Part shown: piece after piece, positions 45,100 to 53,884 of the stretch
Position numbering within the stretch: position 1 is the first letter of the stretch
Layout: every line of letters begins with the position of its first letter
Assembly: GCF_903994035.1 (NCBI RefSeq)
Contig: NZ_CAJEWB010000007.1
Span: 1 to 64,000 of the forward strand
Source: Phocicoccus pinnipedialis
GTDB lineage: Bacteria > Bacillota > Bacilli > Staphylococcales > Salinicoccaceae
Length of the DNA stretch: 64,000 bases
Direction of reading: 5' to 3'
Made by a program: the position numbers and the translations under genes
Notes under the pieces: generated by a model
The model's database searches: none
What the model saw: only the letters and a program-made list of their open reading frames with translations
What the model was told of the DNA's origin: nothing

Positions 45100-46314
45100 A
45101 TGTTTAAAGAGTTTAATTTACTAGATAGTAAACAGAAGAGAAAGCTTATTGGTGCAATTTTCATTATGATGACTGCATCGATTACACCTGCATTTTTAAT
45201 TACTACAGCTGACTTAACAAATGAATTAAAAACAACATTTGCGTTTGTAATCCTTGTGACGCTAATCATTGAACTTGGGTTCCAGATGAACTTGTGGCGG
45301 GTCGTTTCAGTGAGTGGAAAACCAATCCATTATTTAATAAACACTATCGTCCCTCGGCTTGGACAGGTTATTTCATTTTTGGTAATTCTTGGAGGTTTAG
45401 CGTTTAATATCATTGCGATCATCGGTATGGGTGTTGGGTTTAATTTAGCGTTTGGTTTAGACGTTAAACTTGGAGCAACGATTGGTGTGTTACTTGCTAT
45501 TTTGATATTCATATTTAAAGCAGGGCGTGATAACCTTGACTTAATAGCTCCAATACTAGGTGTTGTAATTATTTTTATTACTGCATTTACATATTTTTTT
45601 GTATTTAATAAGGTGCCATATGATGAGATATTTGTACGCACAATTATGCCAGCAGACTTAGGCTCAACAATCGTTCCTATAGCAATGGTTTTGGCAGGAA
45701 CGATTGGTGGGTACATCTCACTCTCAGGTGCACACCGACTTATTGACGGTAAGATTACTGGTGCGAAGTATCGTCATGTGGTCACGAGTGCATCGAACTT
45801 AAGTGTGATACTAACGAGTTTAGTGCGTGTGTTTATCTTTTTAATTGTAATTGGTTTAATTGCATCGAATACGATTTTGTTCACGGATAGTGTGTTAGAG
45901 AACTCATTCATGGAGATCTACGGGAGTTTTGGAAATTTAGCACTTGGAATTCTATATATTATTGCGGCAATCACATCCATTTCAGCAACGACTTATACAG
46001 CTGGAACAATGATCAAGAGCTATAATATCGCGCTTAAAAAACACCTAAATATCGTGCTTGTTATGTACATTCTAACGGCTTGGCTCATTAATTTAATAGT
46101 AGCAGAGCCGACAATTTTAGTATTGTTCTCATTCGCATTAAATGGAATTTTAATTCCAGTAATTTTAGGTGGAATTTTGCACGCAACAAGGCGTAAAGAT
46201 ATAGTAGGCAATTACAAGCATCCATTATGGATGTCAGCATTTGGGGTCGTTGCCTTAATATTCACATTCATTTCAGCGTTCTATATGATTTATGAACTAC
46301 GTGTATTATTTTAA
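45100..46314 (+). CDS. NRAMP-related membrane transporter (YcsG-like)
   Basis: About eleven membrane helices of the NRAMP (SLC11) superfamily, resembling B. subtilis YcsG, which sits in the ycsF-ycsG-kip operon. The canonical metal-binding D-P-G-N of helix 1 is replaced: the segment reads S-I-T-P-A-F-L, so metal transport is doubtful. By context it may import 5-oxoproline or a related compound (inference). Starts 1 base after pxpA ends. Confidence 0.85.
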   Translation: MFKEFNLLDSKQKRKLIGAIFIMMTASITPAFLITTADLTNELKTTFAFVILVTLIIELGFQMNLWRVVSVSGKPIHYLINTIVPRLGQVISFLVILGGLAFNIIAIIGMGVGFNLAFGLDVKLGATIGVLLAILIFIFKAGRDNLDLIAPILGVVIIFITAFTYFFVFNKVPYDEIFVRTIMPADLGSTIVPIAMVLAGTIGGYISLSGAHRLIDGKITGAKYRHVVTSASNLSVILTSLVRVFIFLIVIGLIASNTILFTDSVLENSFMEIYGSFGNLALGILYIIAAITSISATTYTAGTMIKSYNIALKKHLNIVLVMYILTAWLINLIVAEPTILVLFSFALNGILIPVILGGILHATRRKDIVGNYKHPLWMSAFGVVALIFTFISAFYMIYELRVLF

Positions 46315-46385
46315 AAGTTAGATTAGAAATTAATTTACATCGAGACGACGCTGTATTATACTTAATCAATACTTTAGGAGTGAAC

Positions 46386-46985
46386 ATGTTGAAAACATTA
46401 TTACTAACCGGCTACGAGCCGTTTTTAAAGTTTGAAACGAACCCGACTGAAAGTGCAGTAAAAAGCTTAAATGGCACTTCAATTGGTGAATACAAAATCG
46501 TATCTAGGGTTTATCCTGTGTCGTTTAAAAGCATCGCGTGTTTAATAAAGAAAGATATTGATGAAGTAAAGCCAGATGCGATTGTACATCTCGGACTTGC
46601 TGGAAACATTCATAGCGTACATCTAGAACGTATCGCAATCAACTGCATTGATGGTCGTCCAGATAACGAAGGTTTTCATCCAAATGGTGAAAAAATCAGT
46701 GAAGATGGACCGGATGCTATATTTTCATCACTCCCATTAAAACGTTTAGAAAAAGTACTTTTAGAGAATAATATACCAGTGACTATTTCAAACTCGGCAG
46801 GAACGTATTTATGTAACAACCTGATGTATTGTTCGTTGTATTATTTAAAAGAAAAAAATTTAAATATACCGAGCGGTTTCGTCCATGTGCCAGCCAATAT
46901 GGAAATTTCGATAGCGAATAAAATTCCAGGCTGGCCTCAAAATTACATTAACGTTGCCGTTACAAAAATAATAGAGAATTTATAA
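46386..46985 (+). CDS. pcp: Pyrrolidone-carboxylate peptidase (pyroglutamyl peptidase I)
   Basis: C15 cysteine peptidase removing N-terminal pyroglutamate from peptides. Catalytic triad E81 (H-L-E-R-I-A-I-N), C143 (Y-L-C-N-N) and H167 (F-V-H-V-P) all present; 199 residues from ATG 46386, with TAGGAGTG upstream. It follows the pxp genes by 71 bases; its product is the PxpABC substrate. Confidence 0.95.
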   Translation: MLKTLLLTGYEPFLKFETNPTESAVKSLNGTSIGEYKIVSRVYPVSFKSIACLIKKDIDEVKPDAIVHLGLAGNIHSVHLERIAINCIDGRPDNEGFHPNGEKISEDGPDAIFSSLPLKRLEKVLLENNIPVTISNSAGTYLCNNLMYCSLYYLKEKNLNIPSGFVHVPANMEISIANKIPGWPQNYINVAVTKIIENL

Positions 46986-47004
46986 ATTCACTGGAGGAAT
47001 TTTA

Positions 47005-47733
47005 ATGACAAAGTTTACAGAAATTAAAGCAAGCACTTACGAGGAAATGAGCAGAGAAGCTGCAAAAATTATCTTCAACGATCTAAAATCAAAAAAAGAT
47101 ACGGTACTAGGTCTTGCAACTGGTTCAACACCAGAAGGTATGTACGATGCATTATCAAATATGATTAACGATGTGGATTTAGATTTAAGTGAAGTCACTA
47201 CGTTTAATCTAGACGAGTATGTTGGTCTTGATGAAGATAATGATCAAAGTTACCACTACTTCATGGAGAAAAACTTATTCTCAAAAATTGATGTACCTAA
47301 AGAAAACATTCATATCTTAAATGGTGTTGCAGATGACATTGATGAAGAAGTTAAAGAATACGAGGCTTTAATCGATGAAAAAGGTATTGATATTCAAGTA
47401 CTTGGTATTGGTCGTAATGGACACATCGCGTTCAACGAACCAGGAACTTCATTCGAGTCATTAACACAACGCGTAAAATTAACAGATGAAACAATTGAAG
47501 ACAACGCGCGCTTCTTCGAAAAGAAAGAAGATGTACCAACAGAAGCATTATCTATGGGGCTCGCAACAATCATGAAAGCTAAAAAAATTATTTTACTAAT
47601 TTCAGGATCTAACAAACAAGAAGCAAGAAATTTATTTGTAAGTGGGGAAGTATCAGAAGATTTACCAGTCTCAATCTTACACAATCATCCAAATGTGATT
47701 CTGTTAACAGATTCGGAAGCACGTGGAGAATAA
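47005..47733 (+). CDS. nagB: Glucosamine-6-phosphate deaminase
   Basis: Converts glucosamine-6-phosphate to fructose-6-phosphate plus ammonia. G-L-A-T-G-S-T-P-E-G-M-Y near residues 37-48, F-N-L-D-E-Y near 68-73 and G-R-N-G-H-I-A-F-N-E-P-G with the catalytic His. 242 residues. ATG with GGAGG upstream, 19 bases after pcp, so probably the same transcript; nagA is not adjacent. Confidence 0.96.
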   Translation: MTKFTEIKASTYEEMSREAAKIIFNDLKSKKDTVLGLATGSTPEGMYDALSNMINDVDLDLSEVTTFNLDEYVGLDEDNDQSYHYFMEKNLFSKIDVPKENIHILNGVADDIDEEVKEYEALIDEKGIDIQVLGIGRNGHIAFNEPGTSFESLTQRVKLTDETIEDNARFFEKKEDVPTEALSMGLATIMKAKKIILLISGSNKQEARNLFVSGEVSEDLPVSILHNHPNVILLTDSEARGE

Positions 47734-47741
47734 TTTTAAAT

Positions 47742-47773
47742 AATACACTTCCTAAAGGGAGTGTATTTTTTTT
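47742..47773 (+). terminator. Terminator after nagB
   Basis: AATACACTTCC-TAAA-GGGAGTGTATT stem (one wobble) followed by a T run. Confidence 0.85.
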
Positions 47774-47822
47774 ATAAAATACATACTCAATTAACAAATA
47801 TTTTGAACATTATTAAAAATTG

Positions 47823-47851
47823 TTGCATTGTTTCAGAATTCGAAATATAAT
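47823..47851 (+). promoter_or_regulatory. Promoter of the ABC-exporter leader
   Basis: TTGCAT (47823-47828), exactly 17 bases, TATAAT (47846-47851). Start predicted near 47858, giving a ~200-nt leader before the exporter genes. Confidence 0.8.
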
Positions 47852-47885
47852 TGAGGCAACTATTGAAGAAATGGAGGAAAGTAAC

Positions 47886-47954
47886 ATGAACAACAGACTT
47901 GATTTAAACATATTTAAAAACTTAAGCCATTCCTCCGTATTAGATGTAAAATAG
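47886..47954 (+). CDS. Leader peptide, 22 residues
   Basis: ATG 7 bases after GGAGGAAAG. The peptide reads M-N-N-R-L-D-L-N-I-F-K-N-L-S-H-S-S-V-L-D-V-K and ends at TAG. The codons S-H-S-S coincide with the anti-ribosome-binding-site TTCCTCC, so ribosomes pausing in the first half would keep that segment open. Similar in logic to antibiotic-sensing leader peptides; the inducer is unknown. Confidence 0.6.
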   Translation: MNNRLDLNIFKNLSHSSVLDVK

Positions 47955-48015
47955 GATAGTTATATTTAAGAGCACTTAGAATGGAGGATAACTCTAATTC
48001 TATGTGTATTTTTTT

Positions 48016-48044
48016 ATGCGCACTGGGATCAGTGCGCATTTTTT
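48016..48044 (+). terminator. Leader terminator before the ABC exporter genes
   Basis: ATGCGCACT-GGGATC-AGTGCGCAT, 9-bp perfect stem, followed by five T. It lies between the leader peptide and the first exporter gene, so must be bypassed for expression. A short frame (48002-48055) runs across it; not called as a gene. Confidence 0.85.
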
Positions 48045-48080
48045 GTACAAATTAGGACATGGAAGATGAAAGGAACGCAT

Positions 48081-49823
48081 ATGATAAACTTTTTAAAGCA
48101 GCTCAAGTGGTTCTTTGCCACACATAAGAAAACATATATTTTACTTTTAATTACAGTAATTTTATTAAATATTATGGATGTCTTTCCACCGTACATAATT
48201 GGTAAGTCAATCGACTTTATTACAGAGGGGTCGATGACACAAGAGTTATTAATGAACATTGTATTGATATTCTCAATCATTATAGTGATGAGTTATGTAC
48301 TGAGTTTTTGCTACTCATATCTCATTTGGGGCGGTGCATACAAGGTTGAGACAATCGTGAGACATCGTCTTATGAGAAAGTTTCTTGCGATGAGTCCTTC
48401 TTTCTTTGAAAAGAATAAAACAGGAGATCTCATGGCGAAGGTCACGAACGATTTAAAGAGTGTCGCAAATGGCGTAGGTATCGGAATTTTTACACTATTA
48501 GACTCAAGCGCATACATGCTGACGATACTCATTACGATGATGGTTACTGTTTCTTGGAAGCTTACATTATTAGCAATCATTCCTTTGCCGATACTCATTT
48601 TTGTAGAAGTGTTCATTGGTAAAAAAATTCATCTGGCACATGAGAGGGCACAGAAAGCATTTGGTGATATGAACAACTCAGTGTTAGAGGTTGTTGAAGG
48701 TGTGAGATTAACGCGCAGTTATTTACAAGAAAAAGAAGAATACGCGAGATTCTACGATATGACAGAAAGCTATCTACAAAAATTTATGAAAGTAGTTAAA
48801 CTTGACAGTTTATTCAATCCACTCACAACAATTGTTGTGTCTATAACATTTATACTCTCTTTTGGTTTTGGAGCTTGCTTCATTAACCAAGGAGATATAA
48901 CTTTAGGTGAGTTCATTACATTCAATATTTACTTGAATATGATGATTTGGCCGATGTTTGCGACAGGTATCACAATTGACCTAATGCAGCGTGGGAATGC
49001 TTCCTACACTAGAATTAACCATGTATTTAATGCGGAAGACGACGTTATTTTTGGGATGAATCGTGACCACAAGACGGATATTGGATTTGAATCTTATAGA
49101 TTTACGTATCCAAGTAGTAATCACGTTAATTTAAAAGATATTACAATAGATTTAAAGAGTGGACACACACTTGGTATTGTAGGACGTACCGGCTCTGGCA
49201 AGACAACACTTATCAAGCAATTACTTATGTATTATCCATATGGTGAAGGGAAACTCATCATTGATGGCATACCGATTTCTGACATCAGTCGTGCGGACTT
49301 TAGAGAAAAAATCGGTTATGTATCACAAGAAAATATACTGTTCTCAAAAACAGTAAGAGAAAATATATTATTCGGTAAAAAAAATGCGTCAGATGAAGCG
49401 CTTATAGAGGCAATTAAAATGAGTGCACTTGACCAAGACATCGAAAATATGCCGAACGGGCTCGATACTCTTGTTGGTGAGAAGGGGATTGCCCTTTCGG
49501 GTGGACAAAAGCAACGTGTATCGATCGCGAGAAGCTTTATTAAAAATCCGGATATTCTCATTTTAGATGATGCATTATCTGCAGTAGACGCGATGACAGA
49601 GTCGCGCATTATTGAAAATATTAAAGCAACACGTCAGGGTAAGACGACAATCATCATCACTCATAGACTTTCTGCCGTGCAACATGCAGATCAAATTCTT
49701 GTTTTAGACAAGGGAGAAATTGTAGAGCGTGGTACGCACAAAGAATTATCAAATAGTGGTGGATGGTACCAGAAACAACATGAGTATTATCTATCTGGGG
49801 GTGATGACGATGAAGAATTTTAA
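48081..49823 (+). CDS. Heterodimeric ABC exporter subunit 1 (BmrC/YheI-like)
   Basis: Six membrane helices, then an ATPase with Walker A G-R-T-G-S-G-K-T-T, a canonical signature L-S-G-G-Q-K-Q-R and Walker B I-L-I-L-D-D-A-L-S. The catalytic Glu after Walker B is Asp, the mark of the non-catalytic half of heterodimeric exporters such as BmrCD, LmrCD and TM287/288. 580 residues from ATG 48081 (AAGGA upstream). Overlaps subunit 2 by 14 bases. Probable multidrug export. Confidence 0.9.
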   Translation: MINFLKQLKWFFATHKKTYILLLITVILLNIMDVFPPYIIGKSIDFITEGSMTQELLMNIVLIFSIIIVMSYVLSFCYSYLIWGGAYKVETIVRHRLMRKFLAMSPSFFEKNKTGDLMAKVTNDLKSVANGVGIGIFTLLDSSAYMLTILITMMVTVSWKLTLLAIIPLPILIFVEVFIGKKIHLAHERAQKAFGDMNNSVLEVVEGVRLTRSYLQEKEEYARFYDMTESYLQKFMKVVKLDSLFNPLTTIVVSITFILSFGFGACFINQGDITLGEFITFNIYLNMMIWPMFATGITIDLMQRGNASYTRINHVFNAEDDVIFGMNRDHKTDIGFESYRFTYPSSNHVNLKDITIDLKSGHTLGIVGRTGSGKTTLIKQLLMYYPYGEGKLIIDGIPISDISRADFREKIGYVSQENILFSKTVRENILFGKKNASDEALIEAIKMSALDQDIENMPNGLDTLVGEKGIALSGGQKQRVSIARSFIKNPDILILDDALSAVDAMTESRIIENIKATRQGKTTIIITHRLSAVQHADQILVLDKGEIVERGTHKELSNSGGWYQKQHEYYLSGGDDDEEF

Positions 49824-51549
49824 ACGATTATATAGTTACACGATAGGTGAGAGAAAAACACTAATATTCGGTATTTTCTTAAGTGCGGTTGGAGTAATAC
49901 TCACTCTTCTTGGTCCGTTAATTTTGAAATTCATCATTGATAATTATATGCAAGAAGGTAATGTGGTTGCAAAAGGTATTGTAACTCTTGTACTAATTTA
50001 CCTCGGAATTCAAATCGTTAACTCAGTTGTCTCATACTTCTCTCAAGTGGTCATTCAGACATCGTCGAGTCGTGTAATTCAAAAATTGAGACTAAAAGTA
50101 TTTGATCACGTACAAAATTTACCTATACGATATTTCGATAACTTGCCTGCAGGGAAGGTCGTGGCGAGAATCACGAATGATACAGAAGCGATTTTAGCGC
50201 TATTCACCTCAGCAGTACCAGTCATCCTCATCAGTGGATTTACAATTGTTGGTATCATCGGAGCGAGTTTCTTTGTCAGCTTCTACGCAGGTCTCGCAAT
50301 GGTTGTAATAATACCTATTATCATAATCTGGGTTTACTTATACAGAAAAGCATCGACGAAGCACAATAACATCAAACGTGAAAGAAACAGTGATATCAAC
50401 GCGATGATCAACGAATCAATTAATGGTATGCAAATCATTCAAGCGTTCAACAGAGAAGACACTGTGCTCGATGATTTCAGAAAAATAAATGAAGAATTCT
50501 ACGACAGCTCAATGAAGATAGCGAAAATCAACGCATTGACAAACCATAACTTAATTGAGACTTTGAGAAGTATTCTACTTATGATATTAGTGGTTGTATT
50601 TTCGAGTATTTTCTTAGATACAGGAACTGCACTGACGGTCGGCTCAATGTATTTAATAATTGACTATTCAACGAAATTTATGGATCCACTATACAATATT
50701 GTAGGGATGCTCGACATCATTGAACAAGCACGTGTATCGACGAATAAAGTGTATGAATTACTTGATAAGCAAGTTGAAGATAACCAAGACGGTGTGCTGA
50801 ATACATTCGCTGGAACGATTGAATTCGATAACGTAAACTTTAGTTACGATGGTAAGACAAACGTGTTAAACAACATATCATTTAAAGTGAATCCAAACGA
50901 AACACTGGGGCTTGTGGGTCACACGGGGTCTGGAAAAAGTTCAATTATTAACCTTTTAATGAGATTCTATGATCCGACATCGGGTCGTATTTTATTCGAC
51001 GATAAAAACATACTTACTCTGAATAAGCAATCCATGCGTCAACACATGTCCATCGTACTTCAAGATCCATTTATTTATTCAGGATCACTTCTGTACAATA
51101 TTCGTATGAATAATATGGAAATCACTGAACATGAAGCGATAGATGCCCTCATTAAAGTTGGGGGAGCAAACATTCTTGATAAACTTGATAACGGCATTCA
51201 TTCAGAACTCTCTGAGCGTGGTGCAACGTTATCATTAGGTGAAAGACAGTTGATCTCATTTGCGAGAGCACTCGCGTTCAACCCGACGGTTTTAATATTA
51301 GATGAAGCCACATCAAACATTGATAGTGAGACAGAGATGATGATTCAAAATGCAATGGCAGTTGTTGCAAAAAATCGGACGACATTTATTATTGCACACC
51401 GATTATCTACAATTCAGAAAGCAGATCATATCATCGTACTTGAAAAAGGTCGAATTATAGAAGAGGGTAATCACATCTCTCTCATGCAAGAAAATAAAAA
51501 ATATGCTTCAATGTACTTAAAGCAAGTGACTAAAGAGAAGACACAGTGA
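49810..51549 (+). CDS. Heterodimeric ABC exporter subunit 2 (BmrD/YheH-like)
   Basis: Six membrane helices and an ATPase with Walker A G-H-T-G-S-G-K-S-S and an intact catalytic Glu (I-L-I-L-D-E-A-T-S), but a degenerate signature L-S-L-G-E. This complements subunit 1: one ATP site would be consensus, the other degenerate. 579 residues from ATG 49810, 6 bases after GGGGGTGA. Shorter than BmrD (about 670), lacking its extra N-terminal and central insertion. Confidence 0.9.
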   Translation: MKNFKRLYSYTIGERKTLIFGIFLSAVGVILTLLGPLILKFIIDNYMQEGNVVAKGIVTLVLIYLGIQIVNSVVSYFSQVVIQTSSSRVIQKLRLKVFDHVQNLPIRYFDNLPAGKVVARITNDTEAILALFTSAVPVILISGFTIVGIIGASFFVSFYAGLAMVVIIPIIIIWVYLYRKASTKHNNIKRERNSDINAMINESINGMQIIQAFNREDTVLDDFRKINEEFYDSSMKIAKINALTNHNLIETLRSILLMILVVVFSSIFLDTGTALTVGSMYLIIDYSTKFMDPLYNIVGMLDIIEQARVSTNKVYELLDKQVEDNQDGVLNTFAGTIEFDNVNFSYDGKTNVLNNISFKVNPNETLGLVGHTGSGKSSIINLLMRFYDPTSGRILFDDKNILTLNKQSMRQHMSIVLQDPFIYSGSLLYNIRMNNMEITEHEAIDALIKVGGANILDKLDNGIHSELSERGATLSLGERQLISFARALAFNPTVLILDEATSNIDSETEMMIQNAMAVVAKNRTTFIIAHRLSTIQKADHIIVLEKGRIIEEGNHISLMQENKKYASMYLKQVTKEKTQ

Positions 51550-51673
51550 ATATTACCTTTCATGAGAATCTTAAAATTGGCACAAAAGACCTGATCGAAC
51601 TGGCTGTTACGCAGTCTCTTGTATCATAGTTTGGTGTACTTGGATTTGGTTATTATAATTAATGAATAGCGTA

Positions 51674-51711
51674 AAAAAAGACAGTCATATAGATGTATGA
51701 CTGTCTTTGTC
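51674..51711. terminator. Bidirectional terminator
   Basis: AAAGACAGTCATA / TATGACTGTCTTT, 13-bp stem with a 6-base loop, between the exporter operon and the convergent ABC-2 permease. Confidence 0.88.
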
Positions 51712-51712
51712 T

Positions 51713-52906
51713 TTATTTATTAAATATTTTTTTAATTGATTTTACCATGCTACCTTCAGTGAGCAAGATGCTACGCTTATAAATATATGTTGTGAGCCAG
51801 ATAATCAAAACGATTGAAATAGTCATTATGACAATGCCAATATATTGTTCAGACATCGTTGTATCTGGGTCAATCATTCTAAGTGGCATCACGTAAGGTG
51901 TAAAGAATGGGAAATAGCTCGCCGATTTTACCAGTAGTGTGCCTGGTGTCGCAATGCTGAACATTGCGATGTAGAATCCGCCAATACTTAAGAAACTCAG
52001 TGGCATAATACTTTGTTGTAAATCTTCCATTCTAGAAACAAAGCTACCAAGCATTGCAGCGAGTGATAAATACAGTAGAAGTCCAAGAAGAAGATAAATG
52101 ATACAAATTATAATTATCGGAATTGTGTCACTACTAAACTTTAGGTCAAACGCCTTAACCGCTTCATTAATATTACTTGTCTTAAATGCAATATATCCGC
52201 TGATTAAAAATATTAAAATTTGCGTCAATGCACTTAAAATTATTGCAGAGACTTTCGCAACAAGGTGAGTTGTTGGAGACACGCTAGATACAATCATTTC
52301 AATAACGCGTGATGATTTTTCTTGTGCAATATCATTTGCAACTTGACCAGCGTATCCGATAATAATAAAAAACATAAGCATGAGAGTGACATACATGATC
52401 ACCATGTTTGCTGGATTAATATCACCGAGTCCATCCTGAGATGCTTCTTCACTCGTAGTTTTAACAATTAAATCGGTTTTAGTGTTCAATTCTGCAATTG
52501 CTTCAGGAGTGATATTATTTTCCTGCATCACTAACGTCTGATGAAGTTGATCAAGGGTGTTTTGAATCGCGTTTTTATCGTCACTAGACAATTCAGCCTC
52601 TGTGTTGACTTCAGAGTGTAGTGTGTGTTGATCCCGCTCAATGATTAGTGTATTGGATGAATCTTCTGTTATTTTGATTGTCTCTGAGTTATTAGGTAAT
52701 AAGGTTTCGAAACCTACCTTTAATTTCGGTTCAGCTTGAACCGTAATCGTATTAATTTCTTCGGATTTATTAAACATATCAATAATGATATTAAAGTTAA
52801 ATCCTAAAAAGATAAGTGCGACTGAGATTAAGGTAGTGAAAATATATGCTTTTGCTTTTACTTTCTGCATGTATGCGCTTACTAAAATCATTAAAAATTT
52901 ATTCAT
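51713..52906 (-). CDS. ABC-2 type transporter permease (NatB/YhaP-like)
   Basis: One N-terminal helix, a ~130-residue extracytoplasmic domain, then five to six helices (about 165-390), with the E-M-I-V-S-S-V-S-P motif near residue 200. Matches the NatB/YhaP permeases thought to act in sodium or drug/bacteriocin extrusion. Starts at ATG 52906, overlapping the ATPase stop (TAATG). Confidence 0.85.
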   Translation of the reverse strand: MNKFLMILVSAYMQKVKAKAYIFTTLISVALIFLGFNFNIIIDMFNKSEEINTITVQAEPKLKVGFETLLPNNSETIKITEDSSNTLIIERDQHTLHSEVNTEAELSSDDKNAIQNTLDQLHQTLVMQENNITPEAIAELNTKTDLIVKTTSEEASQDGLGDINPANMVIMYVTLMLMFFIIIGYAGQVANDIAQEKSSRVIEMIVSSVSPTTHLVAKVSAIILSALTQILIFLISGYIAFKTSNINEAVKAFDLKFSSDTIPIIIICIIYLLLGLLLYLSLAAMLGSFVSRMEDLQQSIMPLSFLSIGGFYIAMFSIATPGTLLVKSASYFPFFTPYVMPLRMIDPDTTMSEQYIGIVIMTISIVLIIWLTTYIYKRSILLTEGSMVKSIKKIFNK

Positions 52907-53799
52907 TAATTTTTACCAACTTTCTCTATGAATATTTCGTTAAGTGTAGGATCTTCCACGCTAATTTTTTTGAAATATCCGAGCGAAGAGATTGTCTCGT
53001 AAATATCTTTTGCATACGATTCTTCAGCAATTTTTAAAATGACTGTTTCATTCATTTTAGTGTATTCAAGTACACCTGGTGCATTTTCTAAAAATGCGAG
53101 ATCATAGTTTCCTACAATCGTCATACGCTTTTCTTTATAGGATCGTTTAATATCTGAAATTTTTCCACTCAGCACTTGTTTGCCTTTGTTTAAAATACAA
53201 ATAGATTCGCATAGTTCTTCTACATGTTCCATTCTATGGGAGCTAAAGATAATTGTCGCTCCATTTTTATTCAGTTCTTTTACAGCTTCTTTAAGTAATT
53301 CTACGTTTACAGGATCGAGCCCCGAAAAAGGTTCGTCTAATATGATAAGTTTCGGATTATGGATAATTGAAGCAATCAATTGAATTTTTTGTTGATTTCC
53401 TTTAGATAAACTCCCGATCTTCTTTGAAAAGTTCTCAGAAACATCAAATCTTTTTAACCAGTATTTTAATGCGTCTTTAGAGTCTTTTTGACTCATACCT
53501 TTAAGACGACCGAGATAAGTGACTTGCTCTTCTACCGTAAGTTTTGGATGCAATCCACGGTCTTCAGGCAGATAACCAATCATATCTGTTACGTCATAGT
53601 TAATATGTTTGTCATTCCAAGTAATTGAGCCAGATGTCGGTTTAAGTAAGTTTAATATCATTCGAAAAGTTGTTGTTTTCCCAGCGCCGTTACCACCTAG
53701 AAATCCGTACATTTCACCTTGTTCAACATGTAGAGAGAGATCATCAACAGCAGTGTGCTCATTAAATCTCATCGTGAGGTTTTTAATAGAAAGTCCCAT
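52906..53799 (-). CDS. ABC transporter ATPase (NatA/YhaQ-like)
   Basis: Walker A G-G-N-G-A-G-K-T-T near residues 35-43, signature L-S-K-G-N-Q-Q-K, Walker B L-I-I-L-D-E-P-F-S-G-L-D, with the C-terminal DUF4162 extension common to this group. 297 residues. ATG after GGAGTG. Partner of the downstream permease. Confidence 0.9.
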   Translation of the reverse strand: MGLSIKNLTMRFNEHTAVDDLSLHVEQGEMYGFLGGNGAGKTTTFRMILNLLKPTSGSITWNDKHINYDVTDMIGYLPEDRGLHPKLTVEEQVTYLGRLKGMSQKDSKDALKYWLKRFDVSENFSKKIGSLSKGNQQKIQLIASIIHNPKLIILDEPFSGLDPVNVELLKEAVKELNKNGATIIFSSHRMEHVEELCESICILNKGKQVLSGKISDIKRSYKEKRMTIVGNYDLAFLENAPGVLEYTKMNETVILKIAEESYAKDIYETISSLGYFKKISVEDPTLNEIFIEKVGKN

Positions 53800-53827
53800 G
53801 TGTTCACTCCTTTAAGTTATTTTGAGA

Positions 53828-53854
53828 ATATCATAATATAAAAATATATGATAT
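53828..53854. promoter_or_regulatory. 8-bp dyad between divergent transcription units
   Basis: ATATCATA and TATGATAT with an 11-base centre lie between the NatA-like gene and the VanZ-like gene. Could be an operator shared by both; AT-rich composition makes chance likely. Confidence 0.3.
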
Positions 53855-53884
53855 AGTTTTAGAAATATAGATTGGAGAAAAAAC

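Larger units (their letters stand above)
47858..48044 (+). promoter_or_regulatory. Transcription attenuator / leader RNA of the exporter operon
   Basis: The leader holds a 22-codon peptide gene whose binding site GGAGGAA (47873-47879) is complementary to TTCCTCC (47930-47936) inside its own coding sequence. A second GGAGGA at 47983-47988 can compete for the same segment. A strong terminator hairpin ends the leader (48016-48044). The layout is that of ribosome-controlled attenuation, as shown for bmrB upstream of bmrCD in B. subtilis. Which of the alternative folds frees or forms the terminator cannot be settled by eye. Confidence 0.65.

Noticed and set aside
48002-48055. 17-codon frame across the leader terminator, starting 13 bases after a GGAGGA
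   Set aside because: Spacing is too long for good initiation and the codons are those of the terminator stem; the GGAGGA is better explained as a competitor for pairing.
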